From Hirschia sp964342355 (GTDB lineage: Bacteria; Pseudomonadota; Alphaproteobacteria; Caulobacterales; Hyphomonadaceae), in NCBI GenBank assembly GCA_964342355.1, contig CAYFFG010000015.1, positions 1 through 64,000 of the forward strand: a DNA stretch of 64,000 nucleotides. The letters run 5' to 3'. Below the pieces are notes generated by a model. That model was not told the origin of the DNA, did not search any database, and saw only the letters and a program-made list of their open reading frames with translations. Shown here in pieces: positions 15,288-24,344 of this stretch. A program made the position numbers and the translations under genes. Each line of letters begins with the position of its first letter. Position 1 is the first letter of the stretch.

Positions 15288-16393
15288 AACACTACCACAG
15301 ACCGGATGCTCTCGCCTTCGTGCATCAGATCGAAGGCTTTGTTGATGTCTTCCAGCGGCAATGTGTGGGTGATCATCGGGTCGATCTCGATCTTGCCGTC
15401 CATATACCAGTCGACAATGCCAGGCACTTCTGTGCGGCCGCGCACGCCGCCAAAGGCTGTGCCTTTCCAGACGCGCCCGGTGACTAGTTGGAAGGGGCGG
15501 GTGGCGATTTCCTTGCCAGCTTCGGCTACGCCGATAATGATGCTTTCGCCCCAGCCGCGGTGGCAGGCTTCCAGCGCTGTGCGCATGACATCTGTGTTGC
15601 CGGTACAGTCAAAGGTGTAGTCAGCGCCGCCCTGGGTCAGCTCCACAAGGTGCGCGACAAGATCGCCGGACACGTCCTTTGGATTGACGAAATGGGTCAA
15701 GCCGAATTTACGGCCCCATTCTTCCTTGTCCGGGTTTAAATCAACGCCGACAATCATGTCAGCGCCGACCAGTTTTGCGCCCTGAATGACGTTGAGGCCG
15801 ATACCGCCCAGACCAAAGACGATGACATTTGATCCTGGTTCGACCTTGGCGGTATTTGTGACCGCGCCAACGCCGGTGGAGACGCCACAGCCAATATAGC
15901 AGGCTTTGTCGAATGGCGCGTCGTCGCGGATTTTAGCAACCGCAATCTCAGGCAGGACGGTATAATTGGAGAAGGTAGAGCAGCCCATATAGTGATAGAC
16001 GGTCTGGCCTTTATAGGAAAAGCGTGAGGTGCCGTCGGGCATGACGCCTTTGCCCTGTGTCGCGCGGATAGCGGTGCAGAGATTGGTCTTTTGAGAAAGA
16101 CATGACTTACACTGGCGACATTCCGGCGTGTAAAGCGGGATCACATGATCGCCCGGCTGAACGGTGGTCACGCCTGCGCCAACCTCGCGCACAATACCAG
16201 CGCCTTCATGGCCCAGCACAGACGGGAAAAGGCCTTCTGAATCGAGCCCGTCCAGTGTGTAAGCGTCTGTGTGGCAAATGCCTGTGGCCTTGATCTCGAT
16301 AAGAACTTCGCCTGCCTTGGGACCTTCAAGGTCCAGCTCGACAATTTCCAATGGTTTTTTGGCTTCAAATGCCACAGCGGCGCGCGTTTTCAT
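15284..16393 (-). CDS. adhC: S-(hydroxymethyl)glutathione dehydrogenase, class III alcohol dehydrogenase
   Basis: NAD-dependent zinc enzyme that oxidises the glutathione-formaldehyde adduct, the first step of formaldehyde detoxification. The 369 residues show the catalytic zinc ligands (GICHTDAYTL, GHEGAGIVREVG), the four-Cys structural zinc lobe (CRQCKSCLSQKTNLC) and the Rossmann motif GLGGIGLNVIQGAK followed by the NAD-selecting Asp (VGVDLNPDKEEWG). Length and motif spacing are normal. It is the first gene of a three-gene leftward operon with the HEPN-like gene and fghA. The 90-nt upstream gap must hold its promoter; no frmR-type regulator is nearby. Confidence 0.96.
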   Translation of the reverse strand: MKTRAAVAFEAKKPLEIVELDLEGPKAGEVLIEIKATGICHTDAYTLDGLDSEGLFPSVLGHEGAGIVREVGAGVTTVQPGDHVIPLYTPECRQCKSCLSQKTNLCTAIRATQGKGVMPDGTSRFSYKGQTVYHYMGCSTFSNYTVLPEIAVAKIRDDAPFDKACYIGCGVSTGVGAVTNTAKVEPGSNVIVFGLGGIGLNVIQGAKLVGADMIVGVDLNPDKEEWGRKFGLTHFVNPKDVSGDLVAHLVELTQGGADYTFDCTGNTDVMRTALEACHRGWGESIIIGVAEAGKEIATRPFQLVTGRVWKGTAFGGVRGRTEVPGIVDWYMDGKIEIDPMITHTLPLEDINKAFDLMHEGESIRSVVVF

Positions 16394-16483
16394 GTCGGAT
16401 CAGGCTCCCTCATCATATGACTAGGGAAGGTAGCAACAGCCGTCATGGAAGCAAACACACACGCACGTGTTTTCTGAGTTACT

Positions 16484-17908
16484 TTAGGCGTCCGCTGTTT
16501 CTGACTTTGGAGCGGAAGCCTTGGACACGATCCAACCAAACGCGACACCTGAAAGAATGCCAGGCAGGCCTTCGTAAATGTCGCCATGCCAGCCAAGGCC
16601 ATAACGCCAGATCAGGGCCACGCCCACGCCAATCGCCATCATGATGATGGCGTTGGTCTCGCTGATGCGGCGCTTGAGCGCGAAGAGAATCAGAAGCGGC
16701 GCAAACGCACACGCCAATGTCGACCAGGCCAGAATAACGATGCTGAACACGCTTTGATTGCCAGAGAGGGCAAGAAGCAGCGCCAGAAGGGTTGAGCCTG
16801 CGGTTGCCGCTTTCAACGCCACAGACGATTCCAGACGTTTCGGCGCCAGGTCATGGGTGATTGCAGCTGAGCAGGACAGGACCAACGAATCGGCTGTGGA
16901 CATGGTGGCGGCGAATATGCCGGCCAGGATAACACCGATCAGCACGTCCGGTAAGAGTTCGACAGCCATGGTCGGCAGGGCAAGTTCCGGATCAAGCGAG
17001 GCCAGGTCTGGAAGGTATAGGCGTGACAGCATGCCGACGCCGGTCGCAAGCAGGTAAAACAGGATGAAATAGCCATAATACCAGATGCGCGTTTGGGTCA
17101 TCTGGTTCTCGTCTTTCATGGCCATAAAGCGCACCATGACATGGGGTTGGCCCACAACAGAGAAACCGGCAAACAGCCAACCGAAAATAAACAATGCCAG
17201 CCCGCCAACGCCGGCGACAATCATGTCTGGCGGATAAATATCGAGGAAACCAGGCAGAGCGTTCCATTGATCTATTGCGCCGGAAAAGCCGCCAACGCCG
17301 TTGAGGCCGACGATGAACAACAATCCCATAGCGAGCACCATGGCGATGGACTGAGCGCCGTCCGTCCAGATGGATGCGCGCAGGCCCCCGGCGATGGAAT
17401 AAACGATCACGATGGCGGCGACCGCGACAGCGCCAAGGCGCGGATCAAATCCTAAAACGCCCTGAAGGGCTTTGCCGCCAGCTGAAATCTGCGCTGAAGC
17501 ATAGGCGATAAGAAAGACGAACATCACCACAGCTGCGATACGCCGCCAGAGCGGAAAACTGTCTTTGCCCTGCCAGTGAGCAAGGACGGAAACGAAAGAG
17601 GCTTCATTCGTGTCGACAGTGGCGTGTTTTAATCGTTTGTGGATGAAGAGAGAACCTAAGAAATCCCCGAGTATCCAGCCAATCATCAGCCAGATGGAGG
17701 CAAGCCCAACATCATATGTGTAGCCAATCACGCCGATGAACATGTAGCCGGAGTTATTGGTCGAGACAGCGGAAAGGGCTGTCAGCCAAGGGCTAACGCT
17801 GCCGCCTGCCAGGTAATAATCATTGCGTTCGCCAGTCGCTTTGCGCGCTGAAGCAAGACCGATTGCGAGGAAAAGACCAAGAATGGCCAGAAAGCTTGTT
17901 ATGATCAT
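16484..17908 (-). CDS. Sodium:solute symporter (SSS family), end of the ectoine operon
   Basis: A 474-residue membrane protein of the SSS family with about 12-13 hydrophobic segments. It keeps the conserved N-terminal features (YYLAGGSVSPWLTALSAVST, GYMFIGVIGY) and a sodium-site segment SAQISAGGKALQGVLG as in PutP-like transporters. These use the Na+ gradient to take up solutes such as proline. It overlaps the MFS gene by 4 nt and so is the last gene after ectABC-ask. An uptake role for a compatible solute or its precursor is likely from context, but the substrate cannot be read. Confidence 0.85.
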   Translation of the reverse strand: MIITSFLAILGLFLAIGLASARKATGERNDYYLAGGSVSPWLTALSAVSTNNSGYMFIGVIGYTYDVGLASIWLMIGWILGDFLGSLFIHKRLKHATVDTNEASFVSVLAHWQGKDSFPLWRRIAAVVMFVFLIAYASAQISAGGKALQGVLGFDPRLGAVAVAAIVIVYSIAGGLRASIWTDGAQSIAMVLAMGLLFIVGLNGVGGFSGAIDQWNALPGFLDIYPPDMIVAGVGGLALFIFGWLFAGFSVVGQPHVMVRFMAMKDENQMTQTRIWYYGYFILFYLLATGVGMLSRLYLPDLASLDPELALPTMAVELLPDVLIGVILAGIFAATMSTADSLVLSCSAAITHDLAPKRLESSVALKAATAGSTLLALLLALSGNQSVFSIVILAWSTLACAFAPLLILFALKRRISETNAIIMMAIGVGVALIWRYGLGWHGDIYEGLPGILSGVAFGWIVSKASAPKSETADA

Positions 17909-19236
17909 TCTGAGGCTTCTTCTGAGTTGGAAAACAGGTCAAATTGCTCGTCCCCGCCGCGCGGGTCGAATTCAGCAATTGCAAGCGATGTGGCCGGTGA
18001 GGCGGCGAAAGCTTCCTTGTCTTCTGTTGGAACAGGTTTTTTCATACGGATGATCCGCGTGAACAATAGAGTGACCATTAACGTCAATATGACGCCAGCA
18101 AACAGAAACAGGCCTTTTCCGTTTGATTGGGTGTTCATCACGGCGCCCGCGGCGATGGGGCCGACCACAGATCCGATCCCCCAAATCACGAGTATGCCTG
18201 CCATGATGGAGGTGGTTTCTTCTGGTTGTGACCGGTCTGCGGCATGTGCGACTGCAATCGCATAGTAGCTTAGCGAACCGGCGCCATAGAGCGCGGCGAG
18301 TGTCAGTGTCAGCGACTTTTGGTCTGCGCCTGCAAAAATCCATAATAAGAATGCTGATGTTGCGCCAACACAGCCCAGTACGCCGATCACGACGCGCCGG
18401 TCCATACGATCTGAAATGAGACCGGCCGGCCACAGGCTGATCATTGCGCCAGCCAGCATGAAAGCGTTGAATTGGGCGGTGAAACCGACGCCGTCTTCAG
18501 GCGCGATTGTGGCGGTAAACACCGGGTAAAGCTGAGCGACGGAATTGTTTACGGCGCCTGCACAGAAGGCTGCCACGGCAGCTGTCGGCGCCACATCAAA
18601 GATTTTCTTGGGACCATAAGGTGTGGCTGTCGTCAGGACTGGCTGGCTTCGTCGTGTTGAGGTGACGGGTATCAAGGAGCTGGCGAATAGAATGCCCAGC
18701 AACATAAAGCTTTCAACGCTGCCGATCAGGCCTGAAACAATGAAAGGACCGGCAATAGCGCCGGCTTTTGAGATGAGATGATAGAAGCCGATAATCGAAC
18801 CGCGCAGATGCTGAGGCGCAGCGTCGGCAATCCAGCTTTCGCCGGAGGCAAACAACGCCGCACAACACAGCCCCAGCGCACAGTGAATAATCAGCCAGAC
18901 AAACCAGTGTCCGGCAAAGTGCAGGGCCAATGCGCCAATGGTCGCTGAAGCGGCAAATAAGGCAAACGAGCGAATGTGCCCGATGCGCGCAATTTCAATC
19001 GGAGAAAACCGCGCGCCAATCAGAAAGCCGCCCGCAAAAGCGGACGACACAGCCCCTAGGACGATATTGGAAACACCCTGACCGCGCAGTGTCAGCGCAA
19101 CAACCACGGCGAGCGCCGCCATGGCTGTTTGAAGCAAGGTCAGCGCTGTTACAATTGCAAGAACGTTACGATATCCGGAAAGACCATCGCTGGACGTCGC
19201 ATAGTCGCCGCTCAGGGTGTCCTTCTTTGTCGTCAT
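17905..19236 (-). CDS. MFS transporter in the ectoine operon
   Basis: A 443-residue protein with twelve hydrophobic segments and the two-bundle order of the major facilitator superfamily. The GFLIGARFSPIEIARIGHIR loop stands at the motif A position, and WPAGLISDRMDRRVVIGVLG is the equivalent in the second half. It resembles the YcaD-like group, whose substrates are poorly known. The C-terminus adds about 35 charged residues. Its start overlaps the aspartokinase stop by 4 nt and its stop overlaps the SSS gene, making both transporters translational partners of the ectoine pathway. Export or import of ectoine or an amino acid is possible. Confidence 0.82.
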   Translation of the reverse strand: MTTKKDTLSGDYATSSDGLSGYRNVLAIVTALTLLQTAMAALAVVVALTLRGQGVSNIVLGAVSSAFAGGFLIGARFSPIEIARIGHIRSFALFAASATIGALALHFAGHWFVWLIIHCALGLCCAALFASGESWIADAAPQHLRGSIIGFYHLISKAGAIAGPFIVSGLIGSVESFMLLGILFASSLIPVTSTRRSQPVLTTATPYGPKKIFDVAPTAAVAAFCAGAVNNSVAQLYPVFTATIAPEDGVGFTAQFNAFMLAGAMISLWPAGLISDRMDRRVVIGVLGCVGATSAFLLWIFAGADQKSLTLTLAALYGAGSLSYYAIAVAHAADRSQPEETTSIMAGILVIWGIGSVVGPIAAGAVMNTQSNGKGLFLFAGVILTLMVTLLFTRIIRMKKPVPTEDKEAFAASPATSLAIAEFDPRGGDEQFDLFSNSEEASE

Positions 19237-20675
19237 GCAACAGCTTTTAAGCGATGTCCGTCGGCGTCAGATTTTTTTTCGATCAACGCTTTATGCAGAG
19301 CAATTGTGGCTGCGTCGAAGTTATCTTCGTCCACAATGATCTGGATATCTGTTTTACGTGTCACTTGCTGAACGCCCACCAGTCCGATGTTGCTTTCAGC
19401 TAAAGCAGAAAGCGCCGCAGCTGTCATGCCCGGACTGTCCAGATCTGCGCCGATAACAGAAACAATCGCAACTTTTCGGCGATTGATTGTCGCCGCCGGT
19501 AAGGCTGCTTCAATGGTCTCGATCGCCAGATTAAGCGCTTTGCGTGTGCCATCGACATAGTGCGTGATGGTGTTGGCGTTTGAGCATTTGGAAATAATGC
19601 GGATGTTGTGGCGGGTTAGCGCATCCAGAATAGCCGCGTCATATCCTTTTACGCCGACCATGTCCTGTTCGAAGATTTCCAGCGCATCCACACTTTTGAT
19701 ACCCGTGATGATTTCCGCGCGCGGTTTAGGCGGCATGAAGTCACCCTTGATGACCGTGCCATCGTCTTTGGGGTCGAACGTGTTTTTCACCCGCAAAGGA
19801 ATGCCTGCCTGGCGTAAGATTTTCGCAGCGTTCGGATGAACAGCTTCCATCCCCATATTGGAAAGCTGGTCGGCGACATCGTAGTTGGTCGCGCCGATCT
19901 TACAAACCTTGTCTTCGCCAACCAGTTTTGGATCAGCGCTGGAAAGGTGGAATTCCTTGTGGATGATCGCTTCGCGCGCGCCAGTCAGGGATGAAAGGTG
20001 CGCAAAGGTCACTTCTGTATATCCGCGGTCATATAGCTTCACCATGCCTTCAAGGCAGTTGGCGTATCCGGTGATGATCGGGATGGTTTTGGAAATGTCG
20101 ATCTTGTCGAGCGCGTCTTTCATGCGTTCTTCTAAAGTGAGGTCGCGCTCATCACGCCAGCCGGTCAGATCAACGAAGACAGCGTTCACGCCGAGCGAGC
20201 GTAGGCGCAGGGCGGTGTTGTGCGCAGAATGCGCTTCGCCCAGACCCGCCAGCATTTCGCGCACAGTGGTCAAGTGTTCGTCGAGGCGGAACTGACCGAA
20301 AGAGCAAAGGCGGTTAAGGTCGATCAAACAATTGCGCACGCCTTCGATACGTTCGCGCACGAAGTCATCTGCGACTTTGCGATCGTTTTCATCGTCAAGC
20401 ACTTCTTCATTGCGACGACGCATTTCCAGGCTGAGCTCTGTGAGCGCATCGCTCCACGCCCATTTATTCTGTGCGTCGGCAAATTGCCCGTAAACGCCGG
20501 GTTGGCCTGTTTTTTTATGTTCCAGAAGAAGGTTTGTGATCCCTGCATATGCAGAGACAACAAACATGCGATTGTAAAGGTTCTGGTCTTTGCGGTCGCC
20601 GATCAGCACATTGTCAAAGACAACGGGGGTGTTCGCGATCGACGTTCCGCCAATTTTTTCGACTGTGTGAGTCAT
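19233..20675 (-). CDS. ask: Aspartate kinase specialised for ectoine synthesis (Ask_Ect)
   Basis: Phosphorylates aspartate to feed aspartate-semialdehyde into ectoine. The 480 residues begin with VEKIGGTSIANT instead of the usual VxKFGGTS of general aspartokinases, typical of the Ask_Ect branch. The kinase domain spans about residues 1-330 and two ACT-type regulatory segments close the protein (near VVSVIGADLDSPG and the final SNIGLVGVQQVT). It follows ectC with a 46-nt gap. Ask_Ect enzymes are known to be less feedback-inhibited than biosynthetic AK. Assignment is firm from sequence and operon. Confidence 0.94.
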   Translation of the reverse strand: MTHTVEKIGGTSIANTPVVFDNVLIGDRKDQNLYNRMFVVSAYAGITNLLLEHKKTGQPGVYGQFADAQNKWAWSDALTELSLEMRRRNEEVLDDENDRKVADDFVRERIEGVRNCLIDLNRLCSFGQFRLDEHLTTVREMLAGLGEAHSAHNTALRLRSLGVNAVFVDLTGWRDERDLTLEERMKDALDKIDISKTIPIITGYANCLEGMVKLYDRGYTEVTFAHLSSLTGAREAIIHKEFHLSSADPKLVGEDKVCKIGATNYDVADQLSNMGMEAVHPNAAKILRQAGIPLRVKNTFDPKDDGTVIKGDFMPPKPRAEIITGIKSVDALEIFEQDMVGVKGYDAAILDALTRHNIRIISKCSNANTITHYVDGTRKALNLAIETIEAALPAATINRRKVAIVSVIGADLDSPGMTAAALSALAESNIGLVGVQQVTRKTDIQIIVDEDNFDAATIALHKALIEKKSDADGHRLKAVA

Positions 20676-20721
20676 CTAAATGTCTCGTTTGGTCTGGTGT
20701 TTTGAGGATAAACGCGAGGGG

Positions 20722-21120
20722 TTACGCGTTTTCCTCTGCTGGAGCGTATGCGCCGTCAGGTCCGTGTACTTCTGTGCCGGTGACCGGCGGATTGAAGACG
20801 CACGCCATTTTCATCGCGACGCCCTTGTCAGCGCGTAGGATGTGTTTGTCGTTTAGGTTCAGCGCATACATGATGCCCGGACGGATCTGGTGTGTTTCAC
20901 CGGTCGCCAGGTCTTCAATTGAGCCTTCGCCCTCCATACAGAACACGCTTTCAAAGTGGTGTTTGTAATGCAGGTGCAGCTCAGCGCCTTCGTGGATCGT
21001 TGTGATGTGGAAGGAAAAGCCCATCTTGTCGTCTTTCAGGAGAAGGCGGACGGATGTCCAACCTTCTGCTGATACGCTGCGTTCTGACTTTTCAGCTTCC
21101 GCTAAGTCTCTGATGATCAT
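20722..21120 (-). CDS. ectC: L-ectoine synthase
   Basis: Cupin-fold hydro-lyase that cyclises N-gamma-acetyl-diaminobutyrate to ectoine in the cytosol. The 132 residues are the usual length and carry the family start MIIRDLAEAEKSERSV, the cupin metal segment around LHLHYKHHFESVFCMEGEGS and the later GIMYALNLNDKHILRA. It lies 29 nt after ectB and before ask. No ectD (ectoine hydroxylase) is found in the window, so the product is probably ectoine rather than hydroxyectoine. Confidence 0.97.
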   Translation of the reverse strand: MIIRDLAEAEKSERSVSAEGWTSVRLLLKDDKMGFSFHITTIHEGAELHLHYKHHFESVFCMEGEGSIEDLATGETHQIRPGIMYALNLNDKHILRADKGVAMKMACVFNPPVTGTEVHGPDGAYAPAEENA

Positions 21121-21149
21121 TGATCGTCTCTTTAATTTGTCTTTGTGTT

Positions 21150-22445
21150 TTAAGCGGCTGCTTTGGCTGTTTTCGCGTCAATCGCGCTGACAGCTTCGGC
21201 CAGGATATCGAGGCCTTTGTTGAGCTGCTCTTGAGTGATGGTCAGCGGGCACAAAACCTTGACGACTTCATCGTTTGCGCCGCTGGTCTCGATGATCAGG
21301 CCATTGTCAAAACAACGTGCGCAGATGTCGCCTGCAAGGTCGCCATCTTTCATTTCGATACCGCGCATCATGCCGCGGCCTTTGACGCGATTAGCGATTG
21401 AAGCGGATGCGGTGATCTCTGAAAGGCGCTTCTTCAAGAGCTCGCCCTTTGCGCGAACTTCTGTTTCAAACTTATCGTCTGACCAGAAAAGCTCGATCGC
21501 CTTAGCGGCCGTCACGAATGCGTGGTTGTTGCCGCGGAATGTGCCGTTGTGCTCGCCTGGTTTCCACTGGTCCAGTTCAGGACGGATCAGGGTGAGAGCG
21601 AATGGAAGGCCCATTCCGGACAGTGATTTGGCCAGCGTGACAATGTCCGGTTTCACACCAGCTGTTTCAAAGCTGAAGAAACCGTCAGTACGGCCGATAC
21701 CCGCCTGAATGTCATCAATAATAAACAGTGCGTCATGTTTCTTGGCGATTGCTTCGATCTTTTTCAGCCACTCAGCGGAAGCAACGTTAAGTCCGCCTTC
21801 GCCTTGTGTGGTTTCAACGATAATCGCAGCTGGTTTATCCAGACCTGAAGAAGGGTCAGACAGTTTTGCGTCCAGCTGGCTAGCTGTGTCGATGTCGCGG
21901 CCAAAATAACCGTCATAAGGTTCGTGCGTCACACCCGTCAGCGGAATGCCTGCGCCTGCGCGTTTCCCAGCGTTACCTGTGGCGGCCAGCGCGCCCAATG
22001 TCATGCCGTGGAATCCGTTGGTAAAGGCGATAATGCCTGTGCGGCCCGTCACCTTGCGTGCGATTTTCATCGCGGATTCAACAGCGTTTGCGCCAGTTGG
22101 ACCTGTAAACATCACACGGTGATTCATGCCGCGCGGTTTTAAGATATTGTTTTCAAACAGGTTGAGGAAGTTGGCTTTGGCCTCAGTGTGCATGTCCATT
22201 GAGTGCGTCAGCCCGTCGCTTGTGATGTAGTCAACAAGCGCTTGTTTCAAAGCTTCCGGGTTGTGGCCGTAGTTCAGCGTGGAACAGCCAGCCAGAAAGT
22301 CGATGTACTCACGGCCGTCAGCTGCTGTGAGGATAGCCCCTTTGGCCGTTTCAAAGCTTGTTGGAAACGCACGGCAGTAGCTGCGGACTTCGGATTCACG
22401 GCGTTTGTAAATTGGGTCGATGTTGTCAGTCTTGTCGAACGGCAT
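21150..22445 (-). CDS. ectB: L-2,4-diaminobutyrate transaminase
   Basis: Class III PLP aminotransferase converting aspartate-semialdehyde and glutamate into 2,4-diaminobutyrate, the first committed ectoine step. The family start RRESEVRSYCRAFP is present, as are FTGPTGANAVESAMKIAR, the PLP-phosphate and Asp region FIIDDIQAGIGRTD, and the Schiff-base lysine in TLAKSLSGMGLP. Length is about 431 residues. Two ATGs occur, at 22454 and 22445; the AAGGAG ribosome site is one base from the first and ten from the second, so I use 22445. It sits 66 nt behind ectA. Confidence 0.97.
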   Translation of the reverse strand: MPFDKTDNIDPIYKRRESEVRSYCRAFPTSFETAKGAILTAADGREYIDFLAGCSTLNYGHNPEALKQALVDYITSDGLTHSMDMHTEAKANFLNLFENNILKPRGMNHRVMFTGPTGANAVESAMKIARKVTGRTGIIAFTNGFHGMTLGALAATGNAGKRAGAGIPLTGVTHEPYDGYFGRDIDTASQLDAKLSDPSSGLDKPAAIIVETTQGEGGLNVASAEWLKKIEAIAKKHDALFIIDDIQAGIGRTDGFFSFETAGVKPDIVTLAKSLSGMGLPFALTLIRPELDQWKPGEHNGTFRGNNHAFVTAAKAIELFWSDDKFETEVRAKGELLKKRLSEITASASIANRVKGRGMMRGIEMKDGDLAGDICARCFDNGLIIETSGANDEVVKVLCPLTITQEQLNKGLDILAEAVSAIDAKTAKAAA

Positions 22446-22511
22446 GGTGTTCATGCTCCTTTAGAGATGACTTTTAATAAGCAAAGCGGGGGTGAAGATT
22501 TAAAAGACGCG

Positions 22512-23057
22512 TCAGCTGTCACTGCCGGGCCGAACAAACGGACCGATTGTGACCAAGATCTCGCTTTCATGGTTTCCCTTGAAGTGAACGTCTTTATCGA
22601 AGTGCGGCGCAGAATTTAGCGGCGCGTTGAGCGTTTTTGCGACCCGCTCAAACAAGGCCCAGGACGCTTTATTGTCCGGGGTGATGGTCGTTTTGAGATA
22701 CCTCACATCTTTACAGATGGGACGGGCGAAAATCTCCGTCAGCATCCTTTGCGGCAGTTTGCGACCACGCGCAGTTTCGCGCACGGCTACCTGCCAGAGG
22801 AAATAAACGTCCGGTTGATCCGGTGGGATATAACCGGAAACCCAGGCGTCTGCGCGATCATGTGTTTTGACGATGGCGCATGTTTGCGAAAAATCACTGC
22901 ATTGCAGAAGGTTTGCGTAAAGCGAGTTCTGGTCCAGAGGCGGGCAGGCTGCGATGAGGTCGTGCACGCATGCGCCATCGGCAGCATGCGGACGTTTGAT
23001 ACTATCGTCCGGATCGTCCGTCTGTTCTGATTCAGCTGTCATCATTGTTGTTTGCAT
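22512..23057 (-). CDS. ectA: L-2,4-diaminobutyrate N-acetyltransferase
   Basis: GNAT-fold enzyme that acetylates the gamma amino group of diaminobutyrate with acetyl-CoA. The 181 residues carry the EctA pattern: HDLIAACPPLDQNSLYANLL near the N-terminus, the acceptor-side WVSGYIPPDQPDVYFLWQVA, and the acetyl-CoA loop VRETARGRKLPQRML. The first 25 residues are acidic and poorly conserved. It is the first gene of the leftward ect operon and is preceded by the regulatory region shared with the divergent ectR. The start has no strong ribosome site, so the N-terminus is a little uncertain. Confidence 0.95.
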   Translation of the reverse strand: MQTTMMTAESEQTDDPDDSIKRPHAADGACVHDLIAACPPLDQNSLYANLLQCSDFSQTCAIVKTHDRADAWVSGYIPPDQPDVYFLWQVAVRETARGRKLPQRMLTEIFARPICKDVRYLKTTITPDNKASWALFERVAKTLNAPLNSAPHFDKDVHFKGNHESEILVTIGPFVRPGSDS

Positions 23058-23114
23058 TTTAAAACGCTGCTGAGTCCTGTCTCACTAAATAGTTTGATGA
23101 TCTATATAATGGGA

Positions 23115-23131
23115 TTGCTAAATATTAGCAA
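23115..23131. promoter_or_regulatory. Probable EctR operator and ectA promoter
   Basis: A perfect 7+3+7 inverted repeat, TTGCTAA-ATA-TTAGCAA, lies 58-74 nt upstream of ectA. Read leftward its first half supplies a -35-like TTGCTA, followed 17 nt later by TATATA (about 23102-23107) as -10. A repressor bound to the palindrome would block RNA polymerase. A second weaker repeat, ACTAAATAGT, sits near the predicted start of transcription (about 23085-23094) and recalls the TATTTAGT arm of the EctR1 site known from a methanotroph. The 288-nt spacer 23058-23345 also holds the ectR promoter, which I cannot place. Confidence 0.65.
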
Positions 23132-23354
23132 CCACCTGCTCATTAACTGATCGAAAGGCTCCAAAACTGCCCTGATCATAGGCGAAAGGGTTTATTTCAT
23201 AAGGCTTTTCCAAAGTGTCAAAAGTTAAATATTTTGATTGAAAAACGAATATCTCGCAGAAAAGTTCCATCTGCTTCATCAATTCGATTCGACCAGATAC
23301 TGACGGCGCGCTATGAGGCTCGTTCGGTGACTTGGGTAAAAGGTTGTGACCAAT

Positions 23355-23861
23355 ATGGCGATTACTGCAGATGATCAGGCAGAGATGGCGCTTGTCGCAT
23401 TGCGACGCATTCTGAAAGCAACAGATGCGAACGTAAAAGAATTGGCGTCCAAGTCCGGCCTTAACGCATCGCAGCTATTGGTCCTGCAATTGCTCAAAAC
23501 ACGCGGTGAGACACTGACGGGCGATCTTGCGCGCGCTGTCGACCTTAAGCAGGCGACTATCTCTATCTTGCTGGACAAGCTTCAGGACGCAGGGATGGTG
23601 GAGCGCCAGCGCGGTGACAGCGATCGGCGTAAAGTGTGGGTGCGTATCACTCAGCTTGGCGCAGAAGCGCTGAAGGGCGCGCCAGATATGCTGCAAACCA
23701 CCTTCCGCGACCGGTTTCGTTTGTTGGCGGAATGGGAGCAGAGTTTTCTGATTTCGGCTTTATTGCGCATTGTGTCCTTGATGGACGCGGAGCGCATTGA
23801 CGCTTCGCCTGTGCTTGCTGTTGGCGAGGTGACGGACGTGCCGGGCGATCCTGCGACGTAA
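23355..23861 (+). CDS. ectR: MarR-family regulator of ectoine genes (EctR type)
   Basis: A winged-helix repressor of about 168 residues, divergent from ectA as EctR/CosR proteins usually are. Residues 35-100 form the DNA-binding part: SQLLVLQLLKTRGETLTGDLA, then the recognition helix DLKQATISILLDKLQDAGMV and the wing ERQRGDSDRRKVWVRIT. The flanking helices build the dimer. The frame opens with GTG 23346, three codons before ATG 23355; either may serve. It most likely represses ectABC-ask at low salt by binding the palindrome at 23115-23131. The role comes from location and family, not from direct evidence. Confidence 0.88.
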   Translation: MAITADDQAEMALVALRRILKATDANVKELASKSGLNASQLLVLQLLKTRGETLTGDLARAVDLKQATISILLDKLQDAGMVERQRGDSDRRKVWVRITQLGAEALKGAPDMLQTTFRDRFRLLAEWEQSFLISALLRIVSLMDAERIDASPVLAVGEVTDVPGDPAT

Positions 23862-24344
23862 AAGCGCCTTTAAGTAATGGCGTCACGGAGCTATTCCGAG
23901 GGGCGCGAACTTTGATTTTTCGAATCACTTTAGCCTTTTAAAGGTGGGCCTGGGCGGGCAAGTGTGCCAAAATGGTGCGGTATTCGTTACGGCTATCGTT
24001 GCAAAATAAACAAAAGTTAAGATAAACCGCCGCGTCTAAGCCTCCGACACTAAAAAGATGGCTGGAAGTGAGCGTACTTTTGGCATTTTCGATATTTGCT
24101 GAAACCTTTTCAGTCGTCAGTTTACTTGTTCATTCAAATTTTCCCGTGGTTGGAGAAAAAAAGAACTAACAGATTGCAAATATAGTTGGATGATTTATTT
24201 ATAGCGAGACCCAAATGGGGCGGGGCGAACTGAGGGACAATTTTGTGGTTCGTAGCCGGGGACAATCGTCGAATTCGTTCGATGGAATTATTGCCTGAAG
24301 CCATTTAGGGACGTTGGCGCGGAATTTGCCTGTCAGGAGTCATC
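23862..24344. other. 483-nt intergenic region before the sugar transferase
   Basis: No open frame with a ribosome site, no RNA fold and no repeat was recognised. The stretch is AT-rich in the middle (about 23990-24190) and must contain the end of the ectR transcript and the promoter of the sugar transferase gene. The 3' end carries AGGAG at 24335-24339, the ribosome site of the TTG start at 24345. Confidence 0.5.
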
